Positions 13,753 through 14,413 of a stretch of 14,413 bases of DNA are shown here, piece after piece; within the stretch, counting starts at the first letter, position 1, and the number at the start of each line of letters is the position of its first letter. The DNA lies in NCBI GenBank assembly GCA_026770585.1, contig MU646356.1, positions 1,017,114-1,031,526 on the forward strand, in the 5' to 3' direction. Both the position numbers and the translations under genes were made by a program. The DNA comes from Baffinella frigidus (Eukaryota > Cryptophyceae > Cryptomonadales > Baffinellaceae). Under the pieces are notes generated by a model. It ran no database searches. It worked only from the letters and a program-made list of their open reading frames with translations, and was not told the origin of the DNA.

Positions 13753-13775
13753 AGTCTGCCACTCTCCTCCGCATG
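13753..13775 (+). pseudogene. Exon 17 3' echo with donor
   Basis: AGTCTGCCACTCTCCTCCGC then ATG, identical to 13617-13639, followed by GTAAGA, a better donor than the original GTACGA. Period 136 bp. An exact copy, so a recent duplication. Confidence 0.85.
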
Positions 13776-13921
13776 GTAAGACCCCGCGATCCTGAGCGCA
13801 GCCAGCTCTCGTCCTCACACTCCCTCCTCGCATCCTGTACAGTCAGCTTCGGTGGGCCCGCCTCGGAGCGAGACCCCGGAAAGATCCCCACCTTACCCCC
13901 CTGGGCGGTTAGGGGGGGACC

Positions 13922-14066
13922 TAGCTCGGTCTCGGTCTATTTGAGCTCACAAGTTTGGTGATCCCGGGCTCTATTCCGCTCTAAAGTTGACGGTTTTGTA
14001 CGGTATACCCGGACTGTCAACTTGAGAGAAGTCCGTCAACGCGAGTGAGTGAGAGCAGGGAGACGT
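13922..14066. repeat. Dispersed repeat family B, copy 3
   Basis: TAGCTCGGTCTCGGTCTATT through AAAGTTGACGGTTTTGTACG, then TGTCAACTTGAGAGAAGTCC and GAGTGAGTGAGAGCAGG. The two ends are loosely inverted, and AAGTTGAC / GTCAACTT pair internally. Homologous over about 85 bp to 10275-10359. Confidence 0.75.
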
Positions 14067-14413
14067 CGCAGAACTCAGCCGCACCCAAGGCCCCACCACA
14101 CGGGGCTACCACAGCACCCTTTTTAAATGTCGACTGCTGGCGTTTTGTATGGAGTTGGTCACGTGGCTACACGGAAAGCGTGTAGCCACGTGACCAAACA
14201 TATGAAAATTACTACACAATGATCACGTGTACTTCGGGTTTTAAATTGAGGAATGGAACATCCTTGGCTGGGATGCAGAGCACCTCGACTGCGAAGAAGC
14301 TGGCCAGATAGACCCCTTGGCTGCCGTATTCACCACCGTATGATTATGTCGCACGGCACGCCGCCACAATCGGCCGTCTACCCTCCCGCCTCTCCCCCCC
14401 CCCCCCCCCCCCC
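14067..14413. other. Terminal region, no assigned exon
   Basis: Holds the hairpin at 14155-14197, the GAAAATTACTACACA motif at about 14204 and a short open frame at 14245-14343 (see rejected items). A run of about 20 C at 14394-14413 coincides with the end of the sequence. Confidence 0.5.
14155..14197. repeat. Perfect 18-bp hairpin
   Basis: TTGGTCACGTGGCTACAC, loop GGAAAGC, then GTGTAGCCACGTGACCAA; a perfect 18-bp stem. A GATCACGTGTAC sequence follows at 14221. Confidence 0.95.

Noticed and set aside
13838-13920. Possible exon 18 after TCCTGTACAG
   Set aside because: Reading SASVGPPRSETPERSPPYPP does not resemble the continuing C2 strands expected after NPVWNES.
14245-14343. Short open frame ending TGA, reading IEEWNILGWDAEHLDCEEAG and on to FTTV
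   Set aside because: Protein-like composition, but the frame does not join exon 17 in phase 0 and no acceptor/donor pair is convincing; left unassigned.
14394-14413. Poly-C tract as a biological feature
   Set aside because: It coincides with the end of the sequence and may be a contig-end artefact.

Overview
The window looks like nuclear DNA from a unicellular eukaryote, most likely an alga or another protist with TTTAGGG-type telomere sequence. It has no long coding ORF, no operon and no rRNA or tRNA that I can recognise. Instead, short GC-rich coding blocks of 42-134 nt, each bounded by AG at the left and GT at the right, are scattered on the + strand among low-complexity DNA. Degenerate CCCTAAA-like arrays occur at about a dozen places. 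I cannot name the species. Green algae and dinoflagellates both fit.

I read one + strand gene across almost the whole window. Seventeen exons (721-792, 1424-1504, 2532-2654, 3229-3315, 3941-4012, 4216-4335, 5256-5345, 6361-6423, 6858-6965, 8094-8208, 8901-8956, 9265-9398, 10202-10255, 11285-11408, 12539-12664, 13303-13383, 13598-13639) join with matching phases into 1548 nt, which is 516 codons with no stop. All sixteen introns are GT-AG. Most are phase 0; intron 10 is phase 1 and introns 12 and 13 are phase 2, and the reading frame is kept at each. The reading is open at both ends. The deduced protein begins with a short Val-rich block and a TPR-like helical pair. It continues with about 250 residues of Ala/Glu/Arg-rich coiled coil and a small conserved-looking helical block, then more coiled coil. 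It ends in the first half of a C2 domain (TIHLE-VVGARNLPPG ... DLYASVSLLDP ... TTVNPVWNES). I do not recognise the family.

The most striking property is what fills the introns. At nearly every exon there is a second, third or even sixth partial copy of the same exon (an 'exon echo') carrying its own splice acceptor or donor. The echo is separated from the full exon by a simple-repeat block: (CT)n, (CTAA)n, degenerate telomere-like CCCTAAA, (CCAAACA)n, (CCTACAC)n or a 24-bp AT-rich repeat. In several exon/echo pairs the differences are almost all synonymous, so many echoes were probably under protein-level selection at some point. The introns also hold at least ten unrelated foldback (MITE-like) inverted repeats of about 40-180 bp and two small dispersed repeat families.

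Layout: 1-720 has no recognised exon but contains a foldback element. 721-3315 holds exons 1-4. 3316-6965 holds the coiled-coil exons, with CTAA, CT and telomere-like arrays. 6966-9398 holds a 24-bp array, polyG duplications, a foldback inside an echo, TGTC/GGCT/TG microsatellites and exons 10-12. 9399-12538 is rich in foldbacks and telomere-like arrays around exons 13-14. 12539-13639 holds the C2 exons. 13640-14413 holds an exon-17 echo, a dispersed repeat, a perfect hairpin and a terminal run of C.
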